From Bacteroidales bacterium (GTDB taxonomy: Bacteria > Bacteroidota > Bacteroidia > Bacteroidales > UBA932): a stretch of 40,185 nt of DNA. The DNA is taken from assembly GCA_004552615.1 (NCBI GenBank), contig SFNZ01000006.1, positions 1 to 40,185 of the forward strand. Reading direction: 5' to 3'. The translations under genes and the position numbers were made by a program. A model generated the notes under the pieces. The model was not told where the DNA came from, made no database searches, and saw nothing but the letters and a program-made list of their open reading frames with translations. This document shows positions 32,086 through 39,788 of the stretch, one piece after another; the first letter of the stretch is position 1; each line of letters starts with the position of its first letter.

Positions 32086-33393
32086 TCAATTGTCCAGGTT
32101 TGCACCGAAGTCCAGCAGGATTCCGCGCAAAGCCTCTATGTCAACTTTATCAACATCTACCCCGTTTTTCACGCTCAATGCAGCAGCGGCTCCTGCCGCC
32201 TGTCCCGTACCCATGCATGAAGCCTGTACCCTGAGTGACGCAAATGCCACAGGATCAGCGGACAGGGCCCTTCCTGCCACGAGATAGTTCGGGAACGAAG
32301 GAGTGTAAAGGCTCCTGTAAGGCACGAACCCGGCATCTTTCATGAATTCGCATCTCTGCCTGGTGGAACCGGCGGAATGTATGTCCACAGGATGGCATCC
32401 GCGGGATACAGTGTCCTCGAATTTCACGCAGCCGAGATATTCCTCCCCGGTGAGGACATGCGCACCGAGCAGATGCCTGGTCTCCCTTACTCCGGTCTGC
32501 GGCGCTGTCGCGAGCAGGAAACTGTCGGCAAATGCAGGTATGTGTTTCTTCATCAGGCTTGCGAACAATGCAGCATGCTCGTGCAGAGTGCATTCGGCAT
32601 CTGTGGCTGCATCCGTGTCGGTCATGTCCACGTTAAGCCTCGTGATGTTCACTAAAACTATTCCCTTGGCAAGCACTCCGCAGTACCATGGGCCTCCGAA
32701 TACCGGAATGTGCATTGTCTCCCTGAGTTCGGTCAGCACTTTCCTCATGTCGAGATCCACATAATTCACTCCCTGCCTTGAATGCCTGATCATCGGCAGA
32801 TTGTCTGTATCAGCCCCTCCGAGCATGAATATCAGGGATGCCGGCTGGAGTTCCCCTTTCCTGACCTGCATCGGCACGCCTGCAAGGGCACCGAGGTCGG
32901 CGTCTCCGGTGGCATCCACGAAGACGCGGCCTGAAATTGCCCGTGCCCCGCTCTTGCCTTCCATCACAATATGCGTGATCCTGTTGCCGGAGTCCTTGAT
33001 GCAGTCCGTGATATAGGAATGCAGGTACAGTTTCACACCGGCCTCAAGAAGCATTCTCTGGGCCGTGAGCTTGTATATTTCCGGGGCGAATGTGATATTG
33101 CCGAGAGGCTTCTCCTCTTCCGCTCCTCCAACTTCCGCCATCCTCGACACGAATTCCCAAGGGAGACCGTCGATGATTCTGCGGCCGTTGTAATTGAATA
33201 CGCTTATAGGAGCCACGAGACCTGCAGTGGCCATTCCGCCGAAGAATCCGTATCTCTCGACGATGGCTGTCCTTGCCCCGCCTCTTGCGGCAGCTATTGC
33301 CGCCATAACTCCGGATGGGCCTCCTCCGCATACCACGACATCATAGTCGCCGCACAGGGGTACGTTCCTGGTCTGTGTAATAGTAGAGTTCAT
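32086..33393 (-). CDS. FAD-dependent oxidoreductase (PF12831 type), paralogue A
   Basis: A 435-residue cytoplasmic flavoprotein with GGGPSG at residues 23-28, ERYGFFGGMATAGLV, and DATGDADLGALAG. The C-terminal conserved block is present but diverged: GVRETRHLLGAHVLTGEE, CHPVDIHSAGS, VPYRSLYTPSFPNYLVAGR and QASCMGTGQAAGAAAALS, with VPYR replacing the DLPYR of the other two. The start at 33393 (MNSTITQ) is chosen. The reading frame is open to 33495, but that extension overlaps the end of the symporter gene and has no flavoprotein-like sequence. The gap to the symporter stop is 23 bases. Confidence 0.85.
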   Translation of the reverse strand: MNSTITQTRNVPLCGDYDVVVCGGGPSGVMAAIAAARGGARTAIVERYGFFGGMATAGLVAPISVFNYNGRRIIDGLPWEFVSRMAEVGGAEEEKPLGNITFAPEIYKLTAQRMLLEAGVKLYLHSYITDCIKDSGNRITHIVMEGKSGARAISGRVFVDATGDADLGALAGVPMQVRKGELQPASLIFMLGGADTDNLPMIRHSRQGVNYVDLDMRKVLTELRETMHIPVFGGPWYCGVLAKGIVLVNITRLNVDMTDTDAATDAECTLHEHAALFASLMKKHIPAFADSFLLATAPQTGVRETRHLLGAHVLTGEEYLGCVKFEDTVSRGCHPVDIHSAGSTRQRCEFMKDAGFVPYRSLYTPSFPNYLVAGRALSADPVAFASLRVQASCMGTGQAAGAAAALSVKNGVDVDKVDIEALRGILLDFGANLDN

Positions 33394-33416
33394 GATAGGT
33401 TTATTATATTGGTTTG

Positions 33417-35141
33417 TCAACAATGTTTGCGCCTGCGTACGAACTCGCGGATTCCGAGCGCCAGAAGCGAAATGCCGAGGAATGTTGCGCCGCAAATCAG
33501 GAGAATCGTGTGCTGTCCTTCATTGAAGATGGAAAGAAGGAGCAATACAATTCCGATTGCCACGTAAGATCCTGACAATATGTTGAATGCGAAATTCGAA
33601 TAGACCGAGCCGGCTTTCTTGTTCTTCTCTTTTTCCTCTTCCGTGAGGACCTTCTCGCCGTTCCTGTAATGTACTGCAAGACGTTCCCAACCCGGGTCGA
33701 GAGGCCCCCGTCTCGTGGCAATCTCGAAAATGGCCAGGAAGGTCACGGGAAATACAAGTCCGATGAACGCATCCGTGAATTCAGGATGTGCCGATACGAA
33801 ATCGTGCAGGATGACCCCGGATTTGGTCAGCAGGGCTGCCACATAAGTGATACCCATCGCTATGAACACGTTCTTCTGGCTGATGTGTTTCGAGTAGAGT
33901 CCCCAGATGGACGGTATGAAAAGCGGTGAAATCACGAGAGTAAGCAACGAAACGACCACTTTCTCCGCTCCTCCGAGATAAGGTATAAGAATCGCCACAA
34001 TGGTCATGAAGGCTCCGTACAGGAATGTGAATGTCCTTCCGACCCTCATCAGTTTCCTGTCATCCGCCTTTGGCCTGAGCTGCTTGTAGATATCGTATGT
34101 GAACACGTTAGCATAGACATTGAGGTTGCCGGAAGCCATGCTCATTGTCGCGCTCAGCATAGCGGCCATCATCATTCCGAGCATTCCGGCCGGCAATACG
34201 AACTGGCTCATCATCATATAGGCCTGCTCTGGATTGGCGTTTCCGTTTATGAGACGGTATGTCAATGTCGGGACATAGAAGAACAACGGGGTGACGAGGT
34301 ACAGGGCTGCCACGAGGTAGGATGTCTTTTTCGCATCCTTAATCGACGGTACGCTGATGTATCTCTGCACGAACGCCCAGTCACCTCCGAGCATGAACAC
34401 GTTGAGGAACAGCCACAATACCATCCATACCCAGGAATACTGGCTCGTGAACAGATGGAAGAATGCAGGCGGGGCGTTCCGGATGAACTCCGGTATTCCG
34501 CCTACTGCGTTGAACGACATCGGAATCATGATCAGTATCATGGCCATGAGGATGGCGAACTGCAGCAGGTCAGTGATGAGAACGGCGATGAAACCGCCTG
34601 CCGTGGTGTATACCAATGTTATCACGCCGAGCACCAGAATCGCCCATGTGACTGACAGATGCCCTGTCTCAGGGTCTGCAAAGAACGAGCCCTCGGGAAG
34701 AGGCATCAGGACGACTGCCATCACCGCCACGGCGTACAGGGCCACAGCCGTGTGGAATCCCTTGCCGATCATTCCGGTTATCGTGAAGAAATTGATCATC
34801 GGCTTGCCGTAGCGGATTCCGAGATATTCGGCCGGGGAACTGATGTCCATGCTGGCCCATTTCCCGGCTATCCATTTGCCGATTATCAGTGATGCGACGC
34901 CGAGCATCAGCCCGACTACTATTGCAACAACTCCGGAGCGGTAGGCGACACCGCCCCAGACTACGAAAGTGCTGGCTGAGAAAATGGTCATGTAGGTCGA
35001 AAGGCCTGACAGCCACCAGGATGAATTCTTCCCGGCGATGAACATTTCCTTGCTGCTCTTGATGTTGCGGCCGAGCAACGTCCCCAGTGCTATGAGACCG
35101 AGGAAGTAGACGGCAATGATGATGTAATCGGTAGCAACCAT
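33417..35141 (-). CDS. sodium:solute symporter (SSS family)
   Basis: A 574-residue inner-membrane Na+-coupled symporter with about 14 hydrophobic segments of the LeuT-like fold. Family marks are GKNSSWWLSGLSTYMTIFSA (first helices), YTTAGGFIAVLITDLLQF, GDWAFVQRYISVPSIKDAKK, MMAAMLSATMSMASGNLNVY and ISPLFIPSIWGLYSKH. The cytoplasmic linker VLTEEEKEKNKKAG precedes the last helices. Typical substrates are sugars, inositol, sialic acid or organic acids; none can be singled out here. It is the first gene of a three-gene operon with two FAD oxidoreductases, divergent from the LacI gene across 390 bases carrying two operators. Regulation by that LacI protein is likely. Confidence 0.88.
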   Translation of the reverse strand: MVATDYIIIAVYFLGLIALGTLLGRNIKSSKEMFIAGKNSSWWLSGLSTYMTIFSASTFVVWGGVAYRSGVVAIVVGLMLGVASLIIGKWIAGKWASMDISSPAEYLGIRYGKPMINFFTITGMIGKGFHTAVALYAVAVMAVVLMPLPEGSFFADPETGHLSVTWAILVLGVITLVYTTAGGFIAVLITDLLQFAILMAMILIMIPMSFNAVGGIPEFIRNAPPAFFHLFTSQYSWVWMVLWLFLNVFMLGGDWAFVQRYISVPSIKDAKKTSYLVAALYLVTPLFFYVPTLTYRLINGNANPEQAYMMMSQFVLPAGMLGMMMAAMLSATMSMASGNLNVYANVFTYDIYKQLRPKADDRKLMRVGRTFTFLYGAFMTIVAILIPYLGGAEKVVVSLLTLVISPLFIPSIWGLYSKHISQKNVFIAMGITYVAALLTKSGVILHDFVSAHPEFTDAFIGLVFPVTFLAIFEIATRRGPLDPGWERLAVHYRNGEKVLTEEEKEKNKKAGSVYSNFAFNILSGSYVAIGIVLLLLSIFNEGQHTILLICGATFLGISLLALGIREFVRRRKHC

Positions 35142-35237
35142 ATATATTTAGTGTTTCGTTATGTCATGGATGGTTTCCGGAATGTGAAGTTAGGCCGTAA
35201 TTTCCAAAATGAAAAATAATTTAAACATTTTAATCCG

Positions 35238-35270
35238 TGTAAACGATTACATCCTTTGTAAACGTTTACA
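35238..35270. promoter_or_regulatory. pair of LacI-type operators between symporter and lacI-family gene
   Basis: TGTAAACGATTACA (35238-35251) and the perfect palindrome TGTAAACGTTTACA (35257-35270) have central CG and starts 19 bases apart, about two helical turns. They have the form expected for LacI-family repressors. They lie 97 bases upstream of the symporter start and 34 bases upstream of the lacI-family promoter, so both directions could be controlled. Confidence 0.72.
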
Positions 35271-35303
35271 TCCCGCAGATTTCCGCATTTATTCCGCCGC
35301 CCC

Positions 35304-35334
35304 TTTGCTTTTTGCCTCCAATGTTGTAATTTTG
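35304..35334 (+). promoter_or_regulatory. consensus promoter of the LacI-FGGY-phosphatase operon
   Basis: TTTG (35304-35307), a 19-base spacer, then TAATTTTG (35327-35334). This is a full match and puts the transcription start near 35341, leaving a leader of about 190 bases before the LacI ATG. Confidence 0.75.
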
Positions 35335-35340
35335 ATACAT

Positions 35341-35531
35341 GTACTCAAGTTTCGCATGGCGAAAACCTCTATTTGAGGCCGAAAGGCCGAGAGTAAGTCC
35401 CTTTCCCGGGGAAAGGGATTTAGGAAAAGGGTAGCGTATACAAAAATGTGCGTCGGCCTTTTGTTCGCATTGAGCGACAGTTCCTTTGAAGGCTATTATT
35501 TGCTGCATACGAGGCTTGAATTTATTTGGAT
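35341..35531 (+). ncRNA. structured 5' leader of the LacI gene (candidate cis-regulatory RNA)
   Basis: The leader can form a closing stem TACTC (35342-35346) / GAGTA (35391-35395) around TTTCGC-ATG-GCGAAA (35350-35364) and GGCC-GAAA-GGCC (35377-35388, a GNRA tetraloop), giving a three-way junction. A separate hairpin, TCCCTTTCC-CGG-GGAAAGGGA (35398-35418), follows. A 33-codon reading frame from an ATG at 35446 overlaps the LacI start. I recognise no known riboswitch class. Confidence 0.4.
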
Positions 35532-36545
35532 ATGGCAAAACGTATAACCATCAAGGACCTGTCAGAATACCTGTCATTGTCCACAGCCACAGTCTCACGC
35601 GCCTTTTCTGGCAGCCGCCACATAACGGAAGAGACGCGCAGGAAAGTGCTTGATGCTGCCAAAGAATTGGGATACAAGCCGAACATGGATGCGGTGAATC
35701 TCAAGACCAGGCACATCAAGACGGTCGGCGTGATTCTGTGCGAACTTGCGACGGACATCCCTTCTGTAATAATCCGCGGTATTACCAATGTGCTGTATTC
35801 CAATGGGATAAAGGTCATTATCGCATGCTCTGACGACGACCCTGACAGGGAGAAGGAGAATCTCCTGATGATGGAGAAATACGGGGTGGACGGTATCATA
35901 ATATCCCAATGCGGATTCAACGAGAACAAGGAAGAATACCGGAGGATAATGGACCAGGGAACGCCTATGATATTCATTTGCAGGGCTGTACCAGATTCTT
36001 TCATGGTGGACAGGGTTATGGCGGATGAATATACGGGGGTGTATTTCCTGATGGAGAAACTGATATTGTCCGGAAGGAAGAGGATATGCCACATCCACGG
36101 GCCGAAAGACCTTTTCAATTCCGAGGAACGGGCCATGGCCTACAGGGACGCTCTCGCGCGATACCGTATTCCGTATGACGAGAATCTCCAGGTTTCCTGC
36201 GGCCTTGAGCTCGAGGACGGAGTCGTGGCCGTGGACGAACTCGTGAGCCGGAACATTGACTTCGATGCGGTTTTCGCCTTCACGGATACGGTAGCGGTGG
36301 GTGCGTTGCAGAGATTGCTCGAGATAGGCTACAAGGTTCCGGAGCAGATTGCCATAGCTGGATTTGCAGGGAACATGCTCACTACCTGCACGATACCGAA
36401 GTTGAGCACGGTCAGCCTGCCTTCGATGGAGATTGGCCGGAAGGCCGCCGAACTGCTTTTGGACAAGTTCAGTACTCCGGATGCCCCGTGCCAGAAGGTT
36501 GTGCTGAGTACCAAACTGATATTGAGACATTCCACCGGGATTTGA
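35532..36545 (+). CDS. LacI-family transcriptional repressor
   Basis: A 337-residue regulator. The N-terminal helix-turn-helix and hinge are plain: RITIKDLSEYLSLSTATVSR (residues 3-22), ITEETRRKVLDAAKELGYKP and the hinge helix region NLKTRHIKTVGVI. A periplasmic-binding-like ligand domain follows, with SDDDPDREKENLLMMEKYGV, DGIIISQC, FAFTDTVAVGAL and VSLPSMEIGRKAAELL. The ATG at 35532 (MAKRITIKDL) is the start; an upstream TTG at 35526 is unlikely. It is the first gene of an operon with the FGGY kinase and a phosphatase. It probably binds the paired operators upstream of the divergent symporter and responds to a pathway sugar or polyol. Confidence 0.92.
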   Translation: MAKRITIKDLSEYLSLSTATVSRAFSGSRHITEETRRKVLDAAKELGYKPNMDAVNLKTRHIKTVGVILCELATDIPSVIIRGITNVLYSNGIKVIIACSDDDPDREKENLLMMEKYGVDGIIISQCGFNENKEEYRRIMDQGTPMIFICRAVPDSFMVDRVMADEYTGVYFLMEKLILSGRKRICHIHGPKDLFNSEERAMAYRDALARYRIPYDENLQVSCGLELEDGVVAVDELVSRNIDFDAVFAFTDTVAVGALQRLLEIGYKVPEQIAIAGFAGNMLTTCTIPKLSTVSLPSMEIGRKAAELLLDKFSTPDAPCQKVVLSTKLILRHSTGI

Positions 36546-36587
36546 TTCCGGGGAGGAAACTAATAAATACTGAAACAACTGATCATT

Positions 36588-38234
36588 ATGTACGTTATAG
36601 GAATGGATTTCGGCTCCGATTCCGTAAGGGCGGTGCTGATAGAGACGGAAGGTGCCGAAGCCGGCAGGGAAGTTGCCGGATGTACCTCATATTATGCAAG
36701 ATGGAAGGAAGGACTTTATTGTTGTCCTTCGGAAAACCGGTTCAGGCAGCATGCCCTGGATTATCTCGAGTCGATGAGGACTGTACTGAAGGAGGTCATT
36801 TCGGCCTGCCCTGACAAATCCCGTATCGTTGCAATCAGTGCGGATGCGACGTGCAGCACCCCTTGCCTGGTAGATTCGTCTCTTGTCCCGCTTTGTCTCA
36901 AGCCCGGATTCGGGGAAAATCCCGATGCGATGTTCGTGCTCTGGAAAGACCATTCCGCGATGAAGGAGTCCGATGAGATCGATGCTGCCCTCAGGAAATC
37001 GCCTGTGGACTATGCCTGTCACAGCGGCAGTGCATATTCCCCGGAGCGTTTCTGGTCCAAAGTCCTACATCTCCTGCGCCGCTCGGAAGAAATACGGGAT
37101 GCTGCCTGTGGTGCCGTCGAACTATGCGACTGGATTCCGGCGGTCCTGACCGGGTGCAATAATCTCGGGGAACTCAGGGCAAGTCATTGTGCAGCAGGAA
37201 CCATGTGGTTCCACGATCCGAAATGGGGAGGATATCCTCCGGAGGAATTCTTTGCCGGGATTGACCCTCTCCTGCTTCCGATATTGAGGAATATGCCGCA
37301 GGACAATTTCACGCCGGACCACATTTCAGGACATCTCTGCCCGGAATGGGCAAGCGAACTCGGCATTCCGGAGACAGTAGTCGTGGGCGTTGGCAATATC
37401 GACAGCCATACTTGTTCCGTAGGATCAGGGGTTGCCGACGGAAGGACGGCCATGAGTTTCGGGACATCTGCATGTTATATGAGCGTGGTCCCGTCGGAGA
37501 AGATGGGAGACAGGCTCATCAAGGGAGTATATGGACAGCTGGACGGCAGCATTATCCCCGGTTATGTAGGACTGGAAATCGGATTGCCGGCCTTCGGGGA
37601 TGCATTCGCATGGTTCAGGAGGCTGCTCAGCTGGCCGCTTGAAAAATATGCCTCTCCTGAAGAACGTGAGAGAATAGGTGACATGATTCTTGCCGGGCTG
37701 AACGAGGAGGCTTCCGGGCTCGTTCCGAAGATGGACGCGCCTCTTGCCACCGATCATTTCAACGGGCGCAGGACTCCTACCATCAACACCTCCCTGACAG
37801 CTTCCTTGACCGGGCTGAAAATCACTTCTTCGGCTGCGGAAATATATTATTCCATAATCGAGGCCACTGCCTTCGCCACGAGGGCCAATCTCGAGTTCCT
37901 CGTTTCAGGAGGCGTTGATATTCATGAACTTGTCGCGCTCGGAGGGGTCGCCCATAAGTCTCCTTTCGCAATGCAGATGATAGCGGATGTCACGGGATAT
38001 GAACTCAATGTCTCTTCGGAGAAGAATGCCGGGGCGAGGGGAGCGGCGATATATGCTGCGACCGCTTCGGGATTGTTCCCTGACGTGCCTTCCGCACAGA
38101 AAGCCCTGTGCCTGCCATGCTGCAGGACTTACCGGCCGAACCTTTCCGTGAAGGAGATTTTCGATGCCAGATACAGAAGGTATCTTGCAACAGTGGAATT
38201 CAATGAATCTGACATAACCGGTGAAGGAAAATGA
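36588..38234 (+). CDS. FGGY-family carbohydrate kinase, ribulokinase (AraB) type
   Basis: A 548-residue cytoplasmic kinase of the AraB-like branch by length and motif. The N-terminal phosphate-1 motif is GMDFGSDSVRAVLIE, followed by ENRFRQHALDYLESM and SADATCSTPCLVD. The middle has NPDAMFVLWKDHSAMKESDEI and CDWIPAVLTG. The C-terminal half has VGVGNIDSHTCSVGSGVADG, MSFGTSACYM, PGYVGLEIGLPAFGDAFAWF and VALGGVAHKSPFAMQMIADV. These correspond to the ribulokinase pattern, but AraA and AraD are absent from the window and GTSACY/NIDSH differ from typical AraB. The true substrate may therefore be another ketose or polyol. It overlaps the next gene by 4 bases (ATGA). Confidence 0.83.
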   Translation: MYVIGMDFGSDSVRAVLIETEGAEAGREVAGCTSYYARWKEGLYCCPSENRFRQHALDYLESMRTVLKEVISACPDKSRIVAISADATCSTPCLVDSSLVPLCLKPGFGENPDAMFVLWKDHSAMKESDEIDAALRKSPVDYACHSGSAYSPERFWSKVLHLLRRSEEIRDAACGAVELCDWIPAVLTGCNNLGELRASHCAAGTMWFHDPKWGGYPPEEFFAGIDPLLLPILRNMPQDNFTPDHISGHLCPEWASELGIPETVVVGVGNIDSHTCSVGSGVADGRTAMSFGTSACYMSVVPSEKMGDRLIKGVYGQLDGSIIPGYVGLEIGLPAFGDAFAWFRRLLSWPLEKYASPEERERIGDMILAGLNEEASGLVPKMDAPLATDHFNGRRTPTINTSLTASLTGLKITSSAAEIYYSIIEATAFATRANLEFLVSGGVDIHELVALGGVAHKSPFAMQMIADVTGYELNVSSEKNAGARGAAIYAATASGLFPDVPSAQKALCLPCCRTYRPNLSVKEIFDARYRRYLATVEFNESDITGEGK

Positions 38235-39520
38235 AAGGGAACATCACCATTGTCCTGGCCGTGCTGCTTATTGCCGGCAACAATGCAGGAGCTCAGATAA
38301 TCCGTAATCCGGAAGCAGCTGCGTATCTCAGGGAAGATCTCACCCGTGCCGGGGTCAACAGCAATTGCTACGAGTTCCCGGAATTGAAGGATACTCCGGC
38401 TCCGAAAGGGTACAAGCCGTTCTATATCAGTCATTACGGACGTCACGGCTCCCGTTCGGACTGGGGCTCGGCCAATTACGCGAGACTTGAGAAAGTGCTT
38501 TCGGAAGGGAAGGCAGCAGGTATTTTGACGCCGGGTGGAGATTCTCTGCTGACATTGACACGGGAAGTGATTCGTCTTCATGACGGGATGGACGGGCGTC
38601 TCGTCCCGAGGGGCTTGTACGAGCACAGGATGCTGGCTGACAGGATGTTCCACAGATACAGGAGGGTGTTCACGAAAGGGAGCGGGAAGATTTCCGCGGT
38701 TTCGAGCATGGTGCCGCGATGCATGCTGAGCATGACGGCTTTCACGGACAGGCTTTCCGAACTGGACCCTGGGCTGGATATCCATTGGGATGCCGGAGAG
38801 AAAATCCAGGCTTATGTGGACAATGTATGTCCGTCTGACATTGACAAGTCGGCATACCGTATAATTGATTCGCTCTACGCTGCGGAAGTGCCTGATACTG
38901 TATTGATTTTCAGGAGACTATTCACTGATGCAGAGGCCGGACGCAGGATTGCCGGAGATCCGGTACAGTTCCAGAGAGACATTTTCGCTGCCGGCAGGGT
39001 GCAGGATCCGTTCGGACTTGATGGCAATATCATGGCGTTCCTGCCGTTCGACGTAGTGTACCACAATTGGGAGTATGTGAATATCAATCATTTCCTGCAT
39101 CAGTGCAATTCCGAGGAATTCGGAGACCGCAGGCTTCCGGCGGTCCGGAATCTTGTGGATGATATAGTGTCGAGGGCTGATGATGCCATAAGGACCGGCA
39201 ATCATGCGGCTGACCTCAGGTTCGGTCATGATTATCCTGCCTTGAATCTGGTCTGTTATCTCGGTTTCGAGGGCGTGGGTGAGCGTTATGATGTCGAGGC
39301 GGCAAGGCAGCATTTCAACGGCTCGCTCTATTTCCCGTTCGCCATGAGCATCCAGATGGTTTTCTACCGCAACAACTCCGGTGACATTCTCGTGAAGTTC
39401 CTTCTCAACGAGCAGGAGACCCTTCTCCGCGGCCTTGCCCCAGTCTCCGGCCCGTATTACCGCTGGAACACCGTCAAGGCGAATCTGAAAGGGTATTTGC
39501 AAAGGTCTTCCCATGCCTGA
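38231..39520 (+). CDS. exported histidine-type acid phosphatase, MINPP/phytase-like (second paralogue)
   Basis: A 429-residue exported histidine phosphatase with signal peptide ending NNAGAQ. The catalytic RHGSR is at residues 71-75 within ISHYGRHGSRSDWGS. SMVPRCMLSMTAFTDRLS is the segment shared with the paralogue at 26594, and LRFGHDYPALNLVCYL near residue 332 contains the proton-donor HD. Its ATG overlaps the kinase stop (ATGA), so a surface/periplasmic phosphatase is translationally coupled to a sugar kinase and LacI regulator. It probably dephosphorylates an ester of the compound the kinase pathway uses; the inositol-phosphate specificity is a family inference. Confidence 0.82.
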   Translation: MKGNITIVLAVLLIAGNNAGAQIIRNPEAAAYLREDLTRAGVNSNCYEFPELKDTPAPKGYKPFYISHYGRHGSRSDWGSANYARLEKVLSEGKAAGILTPGGDSLLTLTREVIRLHDGMDGRLVPRGLYEHRMLADRMFHRYRRVFTKGSGKISAVSSMVPRCMLSMTAFTDRLSELDPGLDIHWDAGEKIQAYVDNVCPSDIDKSAYRIIDSLYAAEVPDTVLIFRRLFTDAEAGRRIAGDPVQFQRDIFAAGRVQDPFGLDGNIMAFLPFDVVYHNWEYVNINHFLHQCNSEEFGDRRLPAVRNLVDDIVSRADDAIRTGNHAADLRFGHDYPALNLVCYLGFEGVGERYDVEAARQHFNGSLYFPFAMSIQMVFYRNNSGDILVKFLLNEQETLLRGLAPVSGPYYRWNTVKANLKGYLQRSSHA

Positions 39521-39693
39521 TAGCAAAGGCTGGGAGAAAAGGACGTACAAAAGATGTCAAGGGCAAGATATGCGGTGTCCGGGTCGAGACGATAGAGAAT
39601 CCTATGATGCGTGACCTTAGGATACTGGACAAACTGGTGGACGAGCTGGCCAAAAGGTAGCCGATTGTGAAGGTTACGGGGAAAAGAAAATAA
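39514..39693 (+). pseudogene. possible C-terminal gene remnant with an in-frame TAG
   Basis: In one frame after the phosphatase gene the sequence reads as protein-like text: VRVETIENPMMRDLRILDKL at 39577-39636, then VDELAKR, a TAG at 39658-39660, and PIVKVTGKRK followed by TAA (39691-39693). It has no initiation region of its own and no recognised family. It may be the degraded tail of a lost gene, or chance. Nothing else is seen in the gap 39521-39702. Confidence 0.3.
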
Positions 39694-39702
39694 TCTAGAG
39701 CT

Positions 39703-39733
39703 TTTGAGAAATGATTTAATTCAAGTATATTTG
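39703..39733 (+). promoter_or_regulatory. consensus promoter of the terminal lipoprotein gene
   Basis: TTTG (39703-39706), a 19-base spacer and TATATTTG (39726-39733) match the Bacteroidetes promoter. Transcription would start near 39740, about 50 bases before the ATG at 39789. Confidence 0.75.
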
Positions 39734-39788
39734 TATACATTAAGCCGTTTCTTCCGGAATATCTGACTGTAAAACAATAATCTCAATC

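Noticed and set aside
35595..36578. 327-codon open frame on the minus strand opposite the LacI gene
   Set aside because: Shadow frame. The plus strand encodes an unmistakable LacI protein with promoter and start.
24326..39520. Polysaccharide utilisation locus
   Set aside because: No SusC/SusD pair, no glycoside hydrolase or lyase and no hybrid two-component or ECF sigma regulator occurs in this part of the window.
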